64,000 nucleotides of DNA from Coccinella septempunctata (GCF_907165205.1 NC_058189.1:67392315-67456314), one strand, 5' to 3'; counted from the stretch's first letter, positions 23,942-35,873 are shown. Program-made: numbers and translations. Notes: generated by a model not told the origin, from the sequence alone.

Positions 23942-24641
23942 CAGGGTCTTTCACGAGGAACCTCACCCAAATTTATACGGGAAACTACTGAACGTATTTT
24001 CATGAAATTCAGCACTTATAAGTATTTCACGATGCTGATGAAATCTAAAATATTTTCAAGGCATAAGCACCTCCGGTTTTTCCGGAAATGACGTCAAATT
24101 CCGTTTTTCAAATTAGAACACCATTTTTTTATTGCAGAAATAGATTCCTTAGAAAATTTCAAGTTATTTTGATGTAACATTTTTCAGTTTTGGTTGGAAA
24201 ATTCTCTCTGAGCGGGAATATTCGAAAAAAAAAATCGAAAATAGAGCTCCGCTGAAACAAGAATAACTTCGAGGTTTTTGGCTGCAAAATTTTCATTTTT
24301 GGGATTTTTCAAGATGTAAGATTGATGTATCCACTTTAAAAATCGAAATCGCGATTCATGATACAGGGGGTGAAAAAATCGCTTTCAAAGTTAGGGATGA
24401 CAAAATCGTAAAAATAAATTTTTTCAAATTAGAACCCCATTTTTTATGGCAGATATAGAATCTACGTTAAAAAATAATGTGAGTGTATGCATCACACCCT
24501 TGCCCTAAAGTGGATATTTTCTGAGTTATTCACAAAAAACTGTTTTTCGTCTTGAATTTTCAGCTATTTCTTTTCCCTTCACGCCAAAAAGATGAAATTT
24601 TCAGGTATAAATATGGGTGAGGTTCCTCGTGAAAGACCCTG
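23942..24641. mobile_element. MITE-H, 700 bp, TA-flanked
   Basis: The left end CAGGGTCTTTCACGAGGAAC continues CTCACCC(A)AATTTATAC and is mirrored by GTATAAATATGGGTGAGG...CCCTG at the right. A TA follows each end. The interior has no coding frame. A short TACAGGGTGGGCAAA terminus just to its left (about 23892) belongs to another repeat, also seen at 37721. Confidence 0.87.
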
Positions 24642-24643
24642 TA

Positions 24644-26221
24644 GAGCCAGAAGAAAACGGATGATTACATCCCCAACAGAAATTTCGTTATCGCCTCGAA
24701 AAACTACATAATTTGTTCTAAGGAATTCAATTTTCACTTTGCATGGCACACTTGTCACAAGGGAATAGGAACCGGACGATTTCATATTTTATGTAATTTT
24801 TTCGCAATGCGGTCCTGTTTTTATTCCTTCGGCGATAATATTTATGGTCCTTTGCCGAGATTCTGAATTTTTTTGAATTCTGTTCAACTCTTCTTTATTT
24901 AAAACCTTCAGCGCTTACTGAGTGTTCGTAAAAAAGTGTTTAAGAGTATGCAAAGTCGAGCTGTGAATTCTTTTGTAATTACATATTGAATTTAGATACA
25001 AATGATGTAAACCATCTTGGAAAATGTGAATCGTAAGTGTATTTGCTCAAAAACACACATAAGTATTGAAATTTATTCTTCAACGATGAAAATGTACTAT
25101 CATAAGAGATGTTCGAAATGGAGTCCTTCCATTTGACACATTTCCTAGCGCTTAAAATCAGATTGAATAATCTGATTCTAAGGGCAATAAATTTTGCCCT
25201 TCTTATCATATCGTGATTTTGTTTAACTTCTGCACAGGCTTCTTCTATTCTCTGCCGCAAATGCTTTCGTAAGTCAGATGTGTCTGCCACTTTTTGACGC
25301 ACACCCAGTGGGAACTGAGGCTTTAAAATGAAAAATATTTGAACAGAATTTGACAAAAATTTAAAATCTTGACCGAAAACAATGAATAATATCACCAAAT
25401 GAATAAAAACAGGACCGCATTTCGAACAAATGACATAAAACATGAATTCGTTCGGTTCTGGTTTCATTATTGTTTTATGAAAGGAAATAAAAAGATTAAG
25501 GTTTTTCGGAAGAATAAATTTTAATAGTTATGTGTGTCATAAAGCAAATACACTTATGGATTACATTTTCCAAAAGGCTTTCAACCATTTGTATCTAAAT
25601 TCAGTATGTAATTTCAAAAGAATTCACAGCTCGACGTTGCATACTTTTAAACACTTTTTTACGAACACTCAGTATGTGCTGAGGGTCTAAAATGAAAAAG
25701 AATTGAACAGAATTTTAAAAAATTCAGAATCTCGGCAAAGGACAATAAATATTATCACCGAAGGAATAAAAACAGGACCGCATTTCGAAAAAATGACAGA
25801 AAATATTAATTCGTCCGGTTCCTATTCCCTTGTGACAAGTGTGACATGCAAAGTGAAAATTGAATTCCTTAGAACAAATTAGGTAGTTTTTCATGGCAAT
25901 AACGAAATTTCTGTAGGGTATGTAAAAAATATAGATTTGGGGGCTTGAATGAAAAATCATGATATTCTGAGTATTGCCCTGAAAATATTGATATTTCATG
26001 AATCGTTTGAAAGAGCTTTCTGAAGTGAACAAACCCACGAAATTTGATCGAAATCGGACCTTGCATTCCAGAGTTATGGAATTTAGGTCAATATTCATGA
26101 ATCACCCCGTATCTCCGAAACTAACAACCATAGGATACAAAACAAGCAAGTTTTCTGAAAGGCCTGGATGACCTGCATTCACCATTGGGCTGTGGCCAAC
26201 GACTCATGAAACACCCTGTAT
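24644..26221 (-). mobile_element. Foldback-type Tc1/mariner-superfamily element, decayed
   Basis: Two arms of about 400 bases are reverse complements: about 24650-25060 and 25530-25915. Shared blocks include TTTTACGAACACTC with its inverse and GCAATGCGGTCCTGTTTTTA. The right terminus is ...CACCCTG before TATA at about 26218. The left terminus has been overrun by the adjacent 700-bp MITE. Between the arms lies a minus-strand transposase remnant. The architecture (long inverted repeats, C-terminal transposase only) parallels the rosa-like element at 52829-54223. Confidence 0.7.
25115..25320 (-). pseudogene. Transposase C-terminal remnant
   Basis: The minus strand reads VADTSDLRKHLRQRIEEAC, then AEVKQNHDMIRRA. 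This resembles the segment after the last catalytic Asp in mariner-like transposases, where DLR...RI...AC...(T)PEML...R recurs. Compare EDLRRRIMNECRQITPEML at 53.5 kb. The larger frame that contains it (24979-25467) continues into low-complexity sequence. The catalytic core is not seen. Confidence 0.55.
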
Positions 26222-26525
26222 AAATTCACTTACATTTAATGTGTTCGCTACCGTCTGATATATTGTAGATATTAGAATATCAGGGTATAACTATTTGAAT
26301 GAGCGGACCTGAATTTTATATAGCACTTCCTGACAACCTGTCTTCTCTCTTTTTTAATCACATTCGGCATTTTCGTAATACATATTAATTGATATTAGTT
26401 GTGGCAACGGCGTTATGATATTAACGACATTTCATGAGTGCCAACCTTACTCCGTTCTAGTACCAAAACCTTGAGAAAATTATTCCATTGCCAACCGAGT
26501 GCTGCAATAAAAGTGAATAGAGTAT
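26222..26525 (-). mobile_element. Family-2 element fragment
   Basis: About 300 bases matching one end of the family-2 element, including TTCGCTACCGTCTGA, GGTTGTCAGGAAGTGC on the other strand, and the terminal CCAACCGAGTGCTGCAATAA followed by AAGTGAATAGAGTAT. It abuts the foldback at 26221. Confidence 0.85.
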
Positions 26526-27132
26526 ACAAGCAGGGTAAGATGTGCTCGCGTAACCCACAAAAATAGTAGCTCCCTTTTGATGGTCTTCAAATGATTAAAG
26601 ATTCTGTTTGTATTTTCGAAAATGAGTCGTTCGGCTGGCCTTGCGTAGAGAGACAGCTACACGAAAATCTCTGGGAATAAAGCAGGAAAGCTGTCGCAAT
26701 TACATGCAACAGTTTCATCGCAACGACTAATTAAACATTCGGAAAGAACAATGGTACGTCCATCGTCTAGATGCCTGCCTCCCGATGGTTTATGTTTCCT
26801 AAATTACCGGTCAGTTTACATCATAGAGCGGCCCTTATCTATTACATCTTCCTTCCGTGAGCCGTTCGCTTAAAATCGAAATTACAGGGTCTAGGCGCAG
26901 TATAGGTTGAGGCCTAATAACTTAATAGAATAGTGTGTTAAGTCGCCCCACACACGATCTGGATTGAAAGATTGTCGAAATGGCCACTTTAGCCGGCGTT
27001 ATCGTCGATTACGGAATGAACTGTTAATTTTATCGATTGCCTCTGGGCCGGAGGCAGTCCTAGCCGGGGTGGCCCTTCTAAGGAAAAGAGCTTAGGAAAA
27101 GCGTTAAGCCAACTCTGGCTGATGCCAGGTGG
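26526..27132. other. No gene recognised; GC-richer patch at 26860-27100
   Basis: Apparently single-copy sequence with moderate GC. Nothing coding, no terminal repeats. Confidence 0.45.
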
Positions 27133-28495
27133 TATTCAAATAATATTTTAACAGTAGATTCTTGAAGTTGAAAGGAACACTTTTTTCCTTTACCATTTTC
27201 TTTAATTCGGCTCGGTTTGAAAGATACAGGAAGTCCGGTAGGTAACGATAGATAACAGGAGAATGTTGAACATTTCTTGGGGAATTTGGTTCTATAAACG
27301 GGGCAGAAGCTCTCTCAGATCATTTAAGGATTCTGGGGAAGGTTGATGATTATCTAATCTTATCTTCTTTGGAGCATATCCCATGCATGTTCTATGCAAT
27401 TCAAATCTGGTGAGTGCGGAGGTATTGGTAAATGTGGAATACCAAGCTCCTCGCGCGCATTATCAACTATGGCTGCACGGTGCGGTCTAGCGTTATCGTC
27501 TAGAAATTGAAAAGTTCCACCAATAGCAGCGTGAAAATTTGGCACAACATTGTCAATGACATGCTCCCTATAGTGTAAGGCGGTCATATTCCCAGGACAA
27601 ATGTGTATATCTGTGCGCCCGTTGAAACATATCTCGGCCCATATCATAACACAACCCCCTCGGAATGGATGGATTTCTTGAACATAGCGACGATTACGGG
27701 GTATGCGTGGGATTGTCCATAACCTTATTCTTCGAAAATCTGAAAATCGTCCATATCTGGATTCATCAGTGAAAAGGACACTACGCCATTGATCGTTCCA
27801 ATTGTTATGTTGCCTTGCCCGTTCCAGTCAGTGAAGCTTATGGTCACATGTTATTGAAACTCCTCTTAATGGACGTCTAGAACCTAGATTCACCTCTCTC
27901 AAACGTCGTCTGATGGTTTCGATGGAAACTTGGACCCCATCTGCATTTTGAAGAATATTCCGTAGCATTGTAAACGTAGATGTAGGGTTTCTTCTCGCCG
28001 AAACGGTGATGAAACGATCCTGAGCAGGTGTTGTTTTCGTCGCTCACCAAGCCTTGGTCTTTCCAACACAGAACCTTTCTCCCTGAACCTATTCCAAAGT
28101 CAAGATATCAAACTTTGGCTGACTTGGAGCCTTTCCGCTACAAAAACCTGAGTTAGGCCACCCTGTAGCATTCCGATAGCCCTATTAGCCACAGCGGTTG
28201 TTAATTTACGTCTTGGCATTTTCAGAAAATTATTTTCAAATCGAAGCCGTTGATAAACTGACTTCATTTCAAAATAAGAACATTCATGAAGCATATGCAA
28301 AGAACCAAACTTCAGAAAAAAGGCGACCAGATTGACGAAATGTCTCATACTGATTTTTATTATTGGATCGATTTAAGTTGTTATTGAGTTTTAAATGATT
28401 TTACAGCGATTTTCTCGAAGATTACATACTTTTGAAAACGATTCAATACGATATCCTCAACTCTTGTGGAGCAGTATATTTGTACGAGTCAAAGA
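27133..28495 (-). mobile_element. Tc1-like transposon, copy 2, lying within MITE-A-type ends
   Basis: The Tc1-like body (about 27265-28480) matches copy 1. On its left, 27133-27225 carries MITE-A sequence (TTTTAACAGTAGATTCTTGA, then AATTCGGCTCGGTTTGAAAG). On its right, directly after GTGGAGCAG, TATATTTGTACGAGTCAAAG is the opposite MITE-A end. Either the Tc1 element inserted in a MITE-A copy, or these ends belong to the transposon and MITE-A derives from it. Confidence 0.82.
27360..28219 (-). pseudogene. Tc1-like (DD34E) transposase, broken but with all catalytic motifs
   Basis: The start MPRRKLTTAVANRAIGML leads an N-terminal helix-turn-helix. The catalytic domain holds LFTDESRYGRF (first Asp) and the intact 3' part: FLDDNARPHRAAIVDNAREE, then PIPPHSPDLNCIEHAWDMLQ. 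The second Asp and final Glu are 34 residues apart by count, the Tc1 pattern. Stops and shifts break it, including one where the 2-kb copy reads DHKRQRLEWARQ and this copy has a stop after DHKLH. This copy keeps the DNA deleted from copy 1, so the two copies are independently dead. Confidence 0.9.
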
Positions 28496-29313
28496 TGTTG
28501 TGAACCAGACCAACGTGATTTCTGGATAGTACTGACCTTCAAACAGTACTAGTCAAATTTATTGGTATTCTGAGCCTCAATTCAATTCTCTCCTGACCTA
28601 GCAGTATTGTAATTTTCAAGAAAATGGAAAAAATGCCTTTTTGTGCATTGATCGAACAGTAGGAGAACATTTCTACGCTCCAAAAGCGCTCTTAGCGTTC
28701 TCGAAAACGACGCATACCGCGTAGTTCCCGGAATTTTTTTTCCCTAGTACTCCCATCGTCCGACCGTTTTGAATTTCTATCAGTTTCCGGGCAAAAACGC
28801 ATGTCGGCCGTCTAGTCAGCATCGAAGAATGCCCCGTTTTACCCCGAAGTCGTATCGTCCATCGCCACTCGACCAAAGACCAGCATATAACAATTACTCA
28901 AGTTAATGGGTCTGCCAGTTTTTATAATCGGCCGCTGAATAACGGCGGCGCTTGTGTCTACAACCGCTCTTCACGCGAAAATGGCCTCCTTTTTCGTGTC
29001 TTCGCATTGCACGCGAAGGAAAAAGTTGCGAGTAGGAGTTCCAGGGAATCGATGGGAAGCCTCCCGGTCCCTCTAGTTTCTATTTTTATAATGAGCAAAC
29101 TGGAGGGAACAAGAACAACCATACTCCTATTTGAGATATCTACACATGAAGTGATGTGTCACTAGACCCATATTTAATAAATTTAAGGGGTAACTGGTAA
29201 CTCCAAACGCAAGGGGAAGGGAGTTGGAGAAGGAGTTTTAGCGAAACTTGTATCTAGCCTCTAGGGAAAAAATCTCACTGTTTACAGCTCAAAACATGTA
29301 CATTTCGAGAAAA
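28496..29313. other. GC-richer single-copy block, function unknown
   Basis: About 28640-29060 is GC- and CpG-richer than its surroundings and not repeated here. A 67-codon minus-strand frame (28673-28876) has no recognisable motif. Candidate non-coding functional DNA at most. Confidence 0.4.
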
Positions 29314-29315
29314 TA

Positions 29316-30556
29316 CTAGGATGTATTGATATCTAGTTAGCCTAGACCATTTCCATGCATAAAAAAAATTGCGTTACCATAGCAACGAACAACAACTCAT
29401 TAGAATTGTCAGTGTGAAGTTTGAGGTCAAAAAAGTAAACCAGAGTTACGCAATAAATTAAAAGAAAGAAGATGTCCAACGAAATTGGGAAAATCGAAAA
29501 ATTGGAGTATCGAGCCATCATCAAGTAGCTGTATTTAAAAGGGTTAAGAGGTAAGCAGATTTACGAAGATATGCTTAATAACCTTGGTGATCAATGTCCT
29601 TCGTATGCGACCGTGGAAAATTGGACTGCAAGCTTCAAAATAGGTAAATTTTTTATTGAAGATGATGACCGATCGGGGAGGCCAGTTTCTGTGTCAGTCC
29701 CTGAAAATATCGATGAAGCTCATGACATGATTTTATCAGACCGTCGAATTGGGCTAAAACGGATATCTGAAGCACTGAATACTGCAAACGCGTTCATTCT
29801 ATAGTTCACGTCATGAGAAAAATTGCTGCAAAATAGATCCCCAAATGTTTGAATGTTGACCGAAAGCGTACAAGAGTAGAATCATCGCGTTCGATCTATG
29901 CTCGATCTGAAAACGATGTAGACTTCTTAAACCGAATTGTTACTATGCATGAGACTTGGGTACATTTCTACGGTCCAGAAACAAAGCAACAATCGATGGA
30001 ATGGCGACACTCTGGTTTTCCAAGACCTAAGAAGTTTCGTGTCCAAAAATGTGCTGGAAAAGTTCTTGCTTCAGTTTTTTGGGATTACCATGGAGTAATA
30101 ATAATTGATTTTTTGGATAAAGGTAGAACAATAACCGGAGATTACTAATCGACATTACTCACCACTCTACGGGAAAAAATTAAAGAGAAAAGACGCGGAA
30201 AGCTATCCAAAGGTGTTTTGTTTTTGCAGGACAACGCTTCTGCACACAAATCTCATGTTGCCATGCAAAAATTCGTGACTTTAGGTTTGAATTACTAAAA
30301 CACTCAGATTTGGCTCCATCCAACTATCATTTCTCAACCGAAAAAAAGTTTAAAAGCTCGTAAATTTTCTTCCAACGAGGAGGTAATAAAAGCTGTGGAG
30401 GTCTGGTTTGCAGAGCAAGAAGAAACTTTTTTTTTAAAGGTCTAGAGACGTTGCAGGTTTGCTGTAATAAATGTATCCAATTAAGAGGAGAATATGTTGA
30501 GCAATAAAATATTTTTATATTGAAATTTTGTTTGGTTCTATAGTAGGCTAAGAATT
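29316..30556 (+). mobile_element. mariner element M1 (inactive)
   Basis: The left end follows a TA and reads CTAGGATGTATTGATATCTA then GTTAGCCTA, the same terminus as the copies at 50.9, 52.3 and 58.5 kb. The right end shows the paired GGTTCTATAGTAGGCTAAGAA and then degenerates. The untranslated region (CCATAGCAACGAAC...) and transposase order match the other copies. It is full length but coding-dead. Confidence 0.9.
29472..30507 (+). pseudogene. mariner (DD34D) transposase pseudogene M1
   Basis: ATG at 29472 (MSNEIGKIEKLEYRAIIK) is followed at once by a stop. Beyond it are a helix-turn-helix region (VENWTASFKIGKF), the linker IGLKRISEALN, and the catalytic part TMHETWVHFYGPETKQQSME. Here His replaces the first catalytic Asp (TMDETW in the other copies). 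FLQDNASAHKSH carries the second Asp. Then frameshifts and a stop in GDY break it up. The closing RGEYVEQ and TAA at 30505 are still readable. Substitution of the catalytic Asp adds to the frame damage, so it cannot work. Confidence 0.9.
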
Positions 30557-31565
30557 TCGGAATGATCCGTTTCTATTCATAAAATCATAAAGTGGATACT
30601 TTCGGACCTATAGGCTTTTAAAATATTCAAAATCCCTCCTCGAACCGCCACTGTCTCCATTATGAATTGACAGAACAAATGGAATTCGCATAAGCGTTTT
30701 CTGATTATAAAGACATCACGTTTTCAATTCATTCAGTGGAAACAAACAACTTAATCCAAAAACTACGAGAAAATCTAATTGGCAACTGTAAAAACGAATG
30801 ATATTCATAAAATATTTATAGCATATAATTGAATTATTACCTATACCAACTACAAATTGCACAATCTGCTCATAATTAAACGAGACCCATAATAGAGAGA
30901 CGATAAACAAAGTCGTTGATAAACGACAAAAATTATTTGTCACCGAATTTATTCACAAATTCGCGAGCACGGCGGTAATTGATAGTTCGCGTCGCAACAA
31001 ATTAACGGCCAGAGATCATCAATCAGCGCGGCTCAATCGAGAGCCGCCTTACGCTCCCGAATTACCGACTATCGATCGGTAAAAAATCAGCCGCGTGACT
31101 AGCACGCATCCTGAAATTGATACAATTAGCATATTGATGATGCTATTTGTACAAAATTATATACGTTATCTGGCGACGGATACTCTCTATAACATGATAC
31201 CGGAGCAATAATCGAATAAATCATGGGGGATAGATAAAATTAGAGATAATACCCCATTAGAGGGACATTAACATCTAGGTACAAGAGTCGCGGGAAAGTT
31301 GATCATAATAAATCAAGTCTATTCGCGGTAATCAATGAGTTGACGGTCACTTTTATGGCAGATCTGGAGCTGTAATCAATTGATTAGGAATTCACTTGAA
31401 ATCTGAAGTTTTTCCTTTGGTTTGAAGGTCTGCTGATTCTGATGTTGCTACCAGATTGATTTTCTAGAGTCTTATCGAACCTGTACACAGTACATTAAAT
31501 TGTGAATAGGCTTGCTTGGGATGAGGGGTGTTTTACTTGCTTGGTAAAAACTATAATCAATTACA
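30557..31565. other. Single-copy block, GC-richer at 30950-31130
   Basis: Contains a CpG-containing stretch with several ATTA/TAAT homeodomain-type cores (AATTAACGGCC, GCGGTAATTGATAG). This is the kind of composition seen in insect regulatory DNA, but the evidence is weak. No gene. Confidence 0.4.
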
Positions 31566-31569
31566 GATC

Positions 31570-32421
31570 ATTCAAAAGTATTTTCCGTCGCTGACCACTA
31601 CTCATCATGCATTCTCATTCATTGCTGAATCCCGTTACCGGGAATAAATTTACAGAAAGAAGAGAAAAAAAATGATTGCTAACAGACTTGTAATTTCTTA
31701 GGGCTAGTTGCGACTGTGTGCCCTCCTGTGATTGGAGAGACCCAACTGTGACCTGCAGATCCTTCCACACTCAGGGCATGGATAGTCACCAACCAGATCT
31801 GGCCTCCGCTTAATCCTTCTTGAGTCTCAATTATAACTGTGTACCCAAGACCTCCACTATGACCTGTCCAACGCTAGTTGTTCCCAGTTACAAGTGGCAT
31901 TAACTGATTTTAGGGATTGATGTAGTGTATCCTTAAACCGCTTGTACTGGCCTCCTGGTTTCCGAGCTCCCTCTGTGAATTCGCCATACAGAGCTATTTT
32001 GGGGAGTCTTGTGTCTTGCATCCTCAGGATGTGGCAGCTCCATCTGAGTCGGGCCCTCGTTACTTGAGTCTCAATTGTTGTACAACTCGCGCGTTGCAAG
32101 ACTTCTGTATTCGAAACTTTGTGGAACCATCTGATGTACATTATTTGTCTTAGATGACGTTGTTGCGTTTGTTCAAGCTGTTTAATATGTCGCCTGTAGG
32201 GCGTCCAGCTTTCGCTTCCGTAAAGAAGCGTTGGGAGGATGACTGCTTTGTAAACAGCTGTCTTGGTCTTCAGATTGAGTTCGTGATTTTGAAACACTCT
32301 GACCTTTAGCTTCCAGAATGCCCGTGATGCCGAATTGATACGGTTGTGTATTTCCGTGTCTAGGCTAGCCCTAGTATTTGTAAAGCTTCCCAAGTATTTG
32401 AACTGCTCGACCTGTTCTAGA
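31570..32421 (-). mobile_element. RTE-like LINE, 5'-truncated copy 1
   Basis: The 3' end of a non-LTR retrotransposon on the minus strand. It covers the reverse-transcriptase C-terminal region, a short 3' untranslated region with a small hairpin (ATTCCCGGTAACGGGAAT-like), and the end near 31600, where the other copy has a TGAA-repeat tail. The 5' end stops at 32421, where family-3 sequence begins (CATCAAAATAAGTCG). The flanking ACTCATCA repeated on both sides may be a short target duplication. Confidence 0.85.
31704..32421 (-). pseudogene. LINE reverse transcriptase C-terminal domain with terminal zinc finger
   Basis: The open part (32393-31857) starts MGSFTNTRASLDTEIHNRIN and contains LPTLLYGSESWTPYRR, QTQQRHLRQIMYIRW, ARLRWSCHILRMQDTRLPK and GQYKRFKDTLH. 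These are the thumb-and-beyond motifs of RTE-like and related LINE proteins. A frame break follows. The chain then continues to a C2H2-like finger (C-x2-C-x12-H pattern, ending H-S-R-N) before the stop at 31704-31706. Reverse transcriptase active-site motifs are absent because the copy is 5'-truncated. Confidence 0.85.
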
Positions 32422-32424
32422 CTA

Positions 32425-33806
32425 CTATACTCATCAAAATAAGTCGCTCAACCAAAAATTTTCTATATAAATAATCCAAGATGGCTGAGATACAACCCTT
32501 AGAAGTTCGACAAAATTTCATTGAATTTCAAGTACGGGACTGTGGAAGGTGACTCCGGCATCGTAAAAACGAAACCAAACATAAACATATGGCTGGACAA
32601 TGAATGGTTCAGTACCAAGTTTATCGAATTAGATGCATCAGGTCACTTCTGAGAGAATCATAATTTTTGTATCGTGCAATTTAGGGTGAAAAAAAAATGT
32701 AGAAAATCGAGGCAGTTTCTTGAAGGTGCTTATTTTAGTTATGTTGAAAAAGTGCTATGATGTTTCCCCCATTTCATCCCATTTTTATGACGATTGTTGG
32801 AATGTTCGATCAAGAAGATTGTGATGCCCATTGTGAAAAAATTCGTGAATAATTTAGACGAATTTCATTGGTAAGATTTAGAAGTATTATTCTATTTTTT
32901 ACACTTGTGTCCTAAGTCTCTTCTGTCAGTTGTATCGAAATGAGCCATTTCATAAAATCGTGTAAGTTATTAAAAAATAATGAGAACAATATATTGTCCA
33001 TATAAAATATCCAAGATGGCTGAGATACAACCCCTAGAAGTTCGACAAAATTTCATTGAATTTCAAGTGCGGGACTGTGGAAGGTGACTCCGGCATCGCA
33101 AAAACGAACCAAAACATGAACATATGGCTGGACAATGAATGGTTCAGTACCAAGTTCATCGGATTAGATGCATCAGGTCACTTTTGAGAGAATCATAATT
33201 GTTGTATCGTGCAATTTAGGGTGAAAAAAAATGTAGAAAATCGAGGCAGTTTCTTCAAAGTGCTTATGTTAGTTATGTTGAAAAAGTGCTATGATGTTTC
33301 CCTATTTCATCCCATTTTTACGACGATTGTTGGAATGTTGGAACAAGAAGATTGTGATGCCCATTGTGAAAAAATTCGTGAATAATTTAGACGAATTTTA
33401 TTGGTGAGATTTGGAAGTATTATTCTATTTTTTACACTTGTGTCCAGAGTCTTCTGTCAGTTGGTATCGAAATGAGCCATTTCATAAAATCTTGTAAGGT
33501 ACTAAAAATAATGAGAACAATTCGGCAATCCTAAGTTTCCATTTCCATTACCACGTAAATATCGAACAAGCCAATTTCCTAAACGAAACCACATGGTCGG
33601 ATCAGATCAGGAGATAAGTTTTTTCCCACTGCTTTGCTATAATTCAGCTAGCAAACGTTCTAGGGTCGTATTAGGATCTATTTCAGTAATCATTTTCAAC
33701 TTTTTATTAAACTTTGTCATTTTTAAAGTTTTGTATAGGTGCTTTTTGGTGAAACGCTTCATTTTGAACAGTTCTACCTTCTATCTGTTGGAAGAAAGCC
33801 TCACCT
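32425..33806 (+). mobile_element. Family-3 element, partly duplicated in tandem
   Basis: A first partial copy runs 32425-32992. A second starts internally at about 32997 and continues to the normal right end (GAAGAAAGCCTCACCT) at 33806. Equivalent positions (ATGGCTGAGATACAACCC at 32481 and 33016) are 535 bp apart. The left terminus is missing where the RTE-like LINE sits. Confidence 0.88.
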
Positions 33807-34661
33807 TCAATTTCACCTTGTATATGGAACGTAGATGGAAGAACGTCTTCTGGGGAACCCCCCTTGATGTACCCTTTTGCCATTTTACTCCGTAGATGAG
33901 CAACTTAACTTCCCTTCGCAGAAATGACTCGAATGGGCATCCAAAAAAGAAAAACGCTTTCTGGCCTATCGATGATAGATCAGCCCGGCATGCGGGACGG
34001 CGAGATCGCGATGACAAATACCCGACCTGCCGATGCCGTGTCCCGGCCGACTATTATAATCCGGCCGTTTTTTACGCCACCAATTGTTTCCAGGTCCGAA
34101 CCAATAAGGAAATTCAAATTGTCCAGGGGACCGCATTCCGATACATCTTTGTCAAGCAACATGGTGGATGTAAAACTTTGATAAAACCTGTTTGAATTTG
34201 ATTGGCTCAATCGAATTGGCGACTGGTTTTTGTCCGCGGCCGGACACGCCGTCTTTTGTTCTTTCAACGGGGCATTATTTATGTTCGCATATCGACAATG
34301 GTCGCAGTTTATATAATTCGGATTCTCTTTTGTTTTTGCGTCGAGTTTTTTTTTCCCTCTCCGGTCTCTTCGGTGCCCGGACGTTTTCCGTGAATTATAC
34401 GTCGTGGCGAAATTTATCGGTCCTGTATAATTCGGCGGGGTTCGGATTCTTGTTTTTTGTGCCGTTTTATTGGATTGCCGAACGAATGGGTTGTCGAACG
34501 CGAGGACGTATCGCTTTTTCGGATTGGGGACGGTAAAAAGAGCAACTGGAGAGTTGAATGGATGCGTTCCAGATGGGAGAGATTGCCGGAATCGGGGACG
34601 ATCCGAAAACGGTCCACCTAGATCAAGGGTCTCGATCTAGGAAACCCATGAAATTAAACGT
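33807..34661. other. GC-rich single-copy block, function unknown
   Basis: About 33890-34620 is CpG-containing and GC-richer, with overlapping open frames of 60-114 codons on both strands. None shows a recognisable domain, and frames on opposite strands overlap. I read it as non-coding. Confidence 0.42.
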
Positions 34662-35873
34662 ATACTTCATTCAAATTTATTTTAGCAGTCGGTTGGCCAT
34701 GAAATAATATTCTCAAGTTTTTGTAACTAGAACGAAGTTAGGTTGGCACTCATGAAATGTCGTTAATGTCATAACGTCGTTGCCACAACTAATATCAATT
34801 TTTATTACGAAAATGCCGAAAGTGATTGAAAAAAGAGACAGGGTTTCAGGAAATGCTATTTAGAATTCAGGTCCGCTCATTCAAATAGTTATACCCTGAT
34901 ATTCTAAAATCCACAATACGTCAGACGGTAGCGAACATATTCAAGGTAAGAGAATTTATATAATGTTTCAGCTGGATCTAAAAGACTTATATTTCAGCTG
35001 AATATTTCCACAATCAGAAAGATTGTGAATGAAGAGGATGATAAAGAATTTCCTTCTATTGGGACACCCATGCAAAAAAGTGGTGGCATTTGAGAATTTT
35101 ATGTTTGAATGAAATAATGCGAAAAGTTTACTACAGGATTTTCGATAAATGTCATCGGAGAATAAGTTCCCTAAAATGGATTTTTCTATTTTTCATTCGA
35201 CTTGTCCTATACAATGTAAATGTCTTAAGGTGCTAATAAATACCTAATTATTATTATTACATCAATATATTAAGATGAATAGCCACAAATACGCGCAAAT
35301 TGCCCTGTTACTTGTTCATTCATGTGAAATTTTTGTTCAACGGTAAAGTTGCATCTTAAGTTGAAACTTCCTTCAATTCCTTTCACTTATATTGATGCAA
35401 GATGATTTTTGTTGAAGAATTTAACATTCTTGTAATTATCTGTTAATTCCTTCGGGAGATACCCATTCCCAACCACTGCATCATATGCATTTCATCTTCG
35501 GGTTAATATTTTTGAAATCTACAAATGATGTAAGCCAAAGAAGATAACGAACATTAATTCTCCTCAAGCTAGTGCATATTATGATATTATACTGATCTCT
35601 TGTATTTTCCATGCAAATAACTGGATTTGGTATGCCTTCAAACATTTTCTATAAACTTCAATTATGTTCGTCACATATTTTCCGAAGAGATTCGACATTG
35701 TGATAAAATACGTAATAACAGAAACTTTTACGTAGAACGGGCAACATAGCGTTGATTTAAAACCCAAAAATGTTTTGACAAGCTTCATAACCCCACATTT
35801 TCGTACTATACAGAGTGAAATGTGTCAAATTTCCATGGCCAACCGACTGCTAAAATAAAATTGAATGAAGTAT
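34662..35873 (+). mobile_element. Family-2 inverted-repeat element, full copy
   Basis: Complete with both termini: ATACTTCATTCAAATTTATT then GCAGTCGGTTGGCCATG at the left, and CATGGCCAACCGACTGCTAA then TTGAATGAAGTAT at the right. The outermost 13 bases are perfect inverses. No coding capacity. Near-identical to the 15.6-kb copy apart from small indels. Confidence 0.93.

Noticed and set aside
23385..24091. Open frames of 77-123 codons around the 23.5-kb GC-rich block as a gene
   Set aside because: Frames overlap on both strands, show no domain, and one runs into the MITE at 23942.
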